The notes under the pieces are model-generated. The model was not told the origin of the DNA and ran no database searches. It saw only the letters and a list, made by a program, of their open reading frames with translations. Positions 6,401-6,499 of a stretch of DNA of 6,499 nucleotides are shown here, piece after piece. This stretch comes from Firmicutes bacterium UBA4882. GTDB lineage: Bacteria; Bacillota; UBA4882. A program made the position numbers and the translations under genes. Each line of letters begins with the position of its first letter. Position 1 is the stretch's first letter. The DNA lies in contig DHDG01000008.1 of the NCBI GenBank assembly GCA_002399265.1, positions 126,188 to 132,686 on the forward strand, given 5' to 3'.

Positions 6401-6499
6401 GGCCTGGTGGCCGCCCTGGCCTCCTTGGTAGCCCCGACCGCCCCGGAGGGAGGGGCGGAGGAGGCGGAAGGGACGGAAGCAATCATACTTAGATGCAAT
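3389..6499 (+). CDS. jetC: JetC, SMC/MukB-like ATPase of type I Wadjet, 3' end beyond window (TIGR02680 family)
   Basis: An uninterrupted frame of 1037 codons runs from ATG 3389 to the window edge without a stop. JetC is the SMC-like motor whose ATP-driven head cycles extrude DNA loops in Wadjet. The N-terminus (R-W-K-M-N-R-A-G-L-L-N-F-W) is characteristic of the family. Walker A is G34-A-N-S-S-G-K40-S41. The motif D-x-F-G-S-R-D-R follows at 62-69, and the MukB-like block R-S-P-K-L-S-K-D-F-K-P at about 202-212 closes the first head half. Residues from about 225 to 600 are Glu/Lys/Gln/Leu-rich and form the first coiled-coil arm. Residues 604-745 form the hinge-type domain (G-A-P-F-Y at 604-608, then D-F-D-P and a G-L-L-D-A-W-V block), and about 745-1004 form the returning arm. 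Residues 1005-1037 are a GC-rich, low-complexity segment. Family members are around 1,350 residues, so roughly 300 residues with the ABC signature and Walker B are missing from view. This is a window-edge partial, not evidence of a broken gene. Confidence 0.94.
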   Translation, partial: MPQRWKMNRAGLLNFWYYDDAEFVLEDGRLILRGANSSGKSVTMQSFIPLVLDGDKRPWRLDPFGSRDRRIEYYLLLDGEDGHNERTAYLYLEFQDADRERYLTIGIGLRGRRNVAGVNFWGFVITDNRRINKDFKLYRSEHGSGEETKIPLTRNELAARIGEGGTVVTEQGEYERLVNKHLFGYADENSYGELLDLLIQLRSPKLSKDFKPTTIYEILTGALPTLQEDELRPLEEVLGEMDEIADHLAELEMHRQEADKLQKAYQTYNEALLLSASREVLFRHKERHKQAAELDAIKGKIASSKALIAKAEHEQNEFLKEEKSVEGRISTLAQHEAISTEDELQRVKEQIHGLEHDKACVMRRWNQAQARLKDILFRIEALKAALAQAEERQQRFLGELDTLAQESRFLSHDVYVQPWRAGTDEASEIDWDGWRGALKNWAQHLEQALLLAENVQQRLHEKMIAEKQLGEARRRRDETEISLRRQETAWDEAVEDFQEQVFHWKNALQELRLAEETMQEILRQVSLNRETGTLALEALIRPKVEEHRYKLQQEYMTLEFEKKGQERHRTQLLAELRGWESQQDPEPLRTEERQRSRLRRQGTGAPFYALCDFDPEVDAQTRAVLESVLQQAGLLDAWVQTNGMVVCNAGEEEVWIDPAPLLSRCTLADYLKPVVCSGDGYPSAAAIDSILRTISVDPAPLAAASPSPTAVPDPVRVSMDGTYRLGSLIGQAAIKPRAEFIGEESRRRTRHERISALRVEINGTEVQIADLAASMAVLEARMGKLAGELARFPKPVLLSKVEMGLRSLQAAYEFCQDQLEQDQKIWYAAGEMWQEAVLAFKNATSGWFLETDDVEKIRRALACCRDYYEVTSEFETLWKIYCRDRNDYHRLLEDQEAAAVTVAEEQNNLPELEDRLHLLSARAVALEDLLNRLGLSEVHRELEELRERSSACQDRRRSLEKDMQAEQLAIARHEVALQAAQQNYATIEQGFRESLAGWQRECKLGLVAALASLVAPTAPEGGAEEAEGTEAIILRCN
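6438..6458 (+). repeat. Inverted repeat inside jetC (7-bp GC stem, 7-nt loop)
   Basis: CCGCCCC (6438-6444) and GGGGCGG (6452-6458) are exact reverse complements separated by a 7-nt loop. All stem pairs are G-C, so the hairpin would be stable in mRNA. No T-run follows, so it is not a terminator. It lies in the GC-rich, purine-biased linker near the end of the visible jetC. Confidence 0.6.

Noticed and set aside
6438..6458. Intrinsic terminator inside jetC
   Set aside because: The stem is strong, but no T-run follows and the reading frame continues through it.
1..6499. CRISPR array, tRNA, rRNA or insertion sequence
   Set aside because: No regularly spaced repeats, cloverleaf-type RNA sequence, transposase motifs or paired terminal inverted repeats were found.

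Overview
The window looks like a defence-island fragment from a Gram-positive bacterium, most likely a mid-GC member of the Bacillota (Clostridia or Negativicutes type). This rests on strong purine-rich Shine-Dalgarno sites, frequent TTG/GTG starts and protein style. No phylogenetic marker is present, so the assignment is tentative.

Layout. Positions 1-198 hold no convincing gene. They contain a Rho-independent terminator read on the minus strand (about 53-92), a 10-bp palindrome and a short direct repeat. Positions 199-432 (minus) encode a 77-residue coiled-coil protein that probably starts at a TTG behind a near-perfect Shine-Dalgarno. Positions 433-633 are the divergent intergenic region. 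From 634 to the right edge the plus strand carries three tightly packed genes in one operon. The first is a 508-residue JetA (kleisin-like, TIGR02677 family) and the second a 416-residue JetB (KITE-like, TIGR02678 family). The third is the first 1037 codons of JetC (SMC-like ATPase, TIGR02680 family), still open at the window end.

How it works together. Gene order, sizes, overlaps and motifs match a type I Wadjet system (jetABCD), a known SMC-family defence against plasmids. In characterised Wadjet systems JetA, JetB and JetC form a MukBEF-like loop-extruding motor, and JetD, a topoisomerase VI/Spo11-related nuclease, cuts small circular DNA. Here JetC shows its N-terminal ATPase half (Walker A), the first coiled-coil arm, the hinge and much of the returning arm. 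The C-terminal ATPase half (ABC signature, Walker B) and any jetD lie beyond position 6499, so completeness cannot be judged. The genes overlap (jetA/jetB by 1-4 nt, jetB/jetC by 22 nt), which suggests translational coupling and controlled stoichiometry.

The system is recognisable rather than new. The less-explained items are the small divergent coiled-coil gene, the non-ATG starts at both divergent genes, the palindrome and repeats near the left edge, and an abrupt GC-rich, low-complexity segment with a hairpin near the end of the visible jetC.
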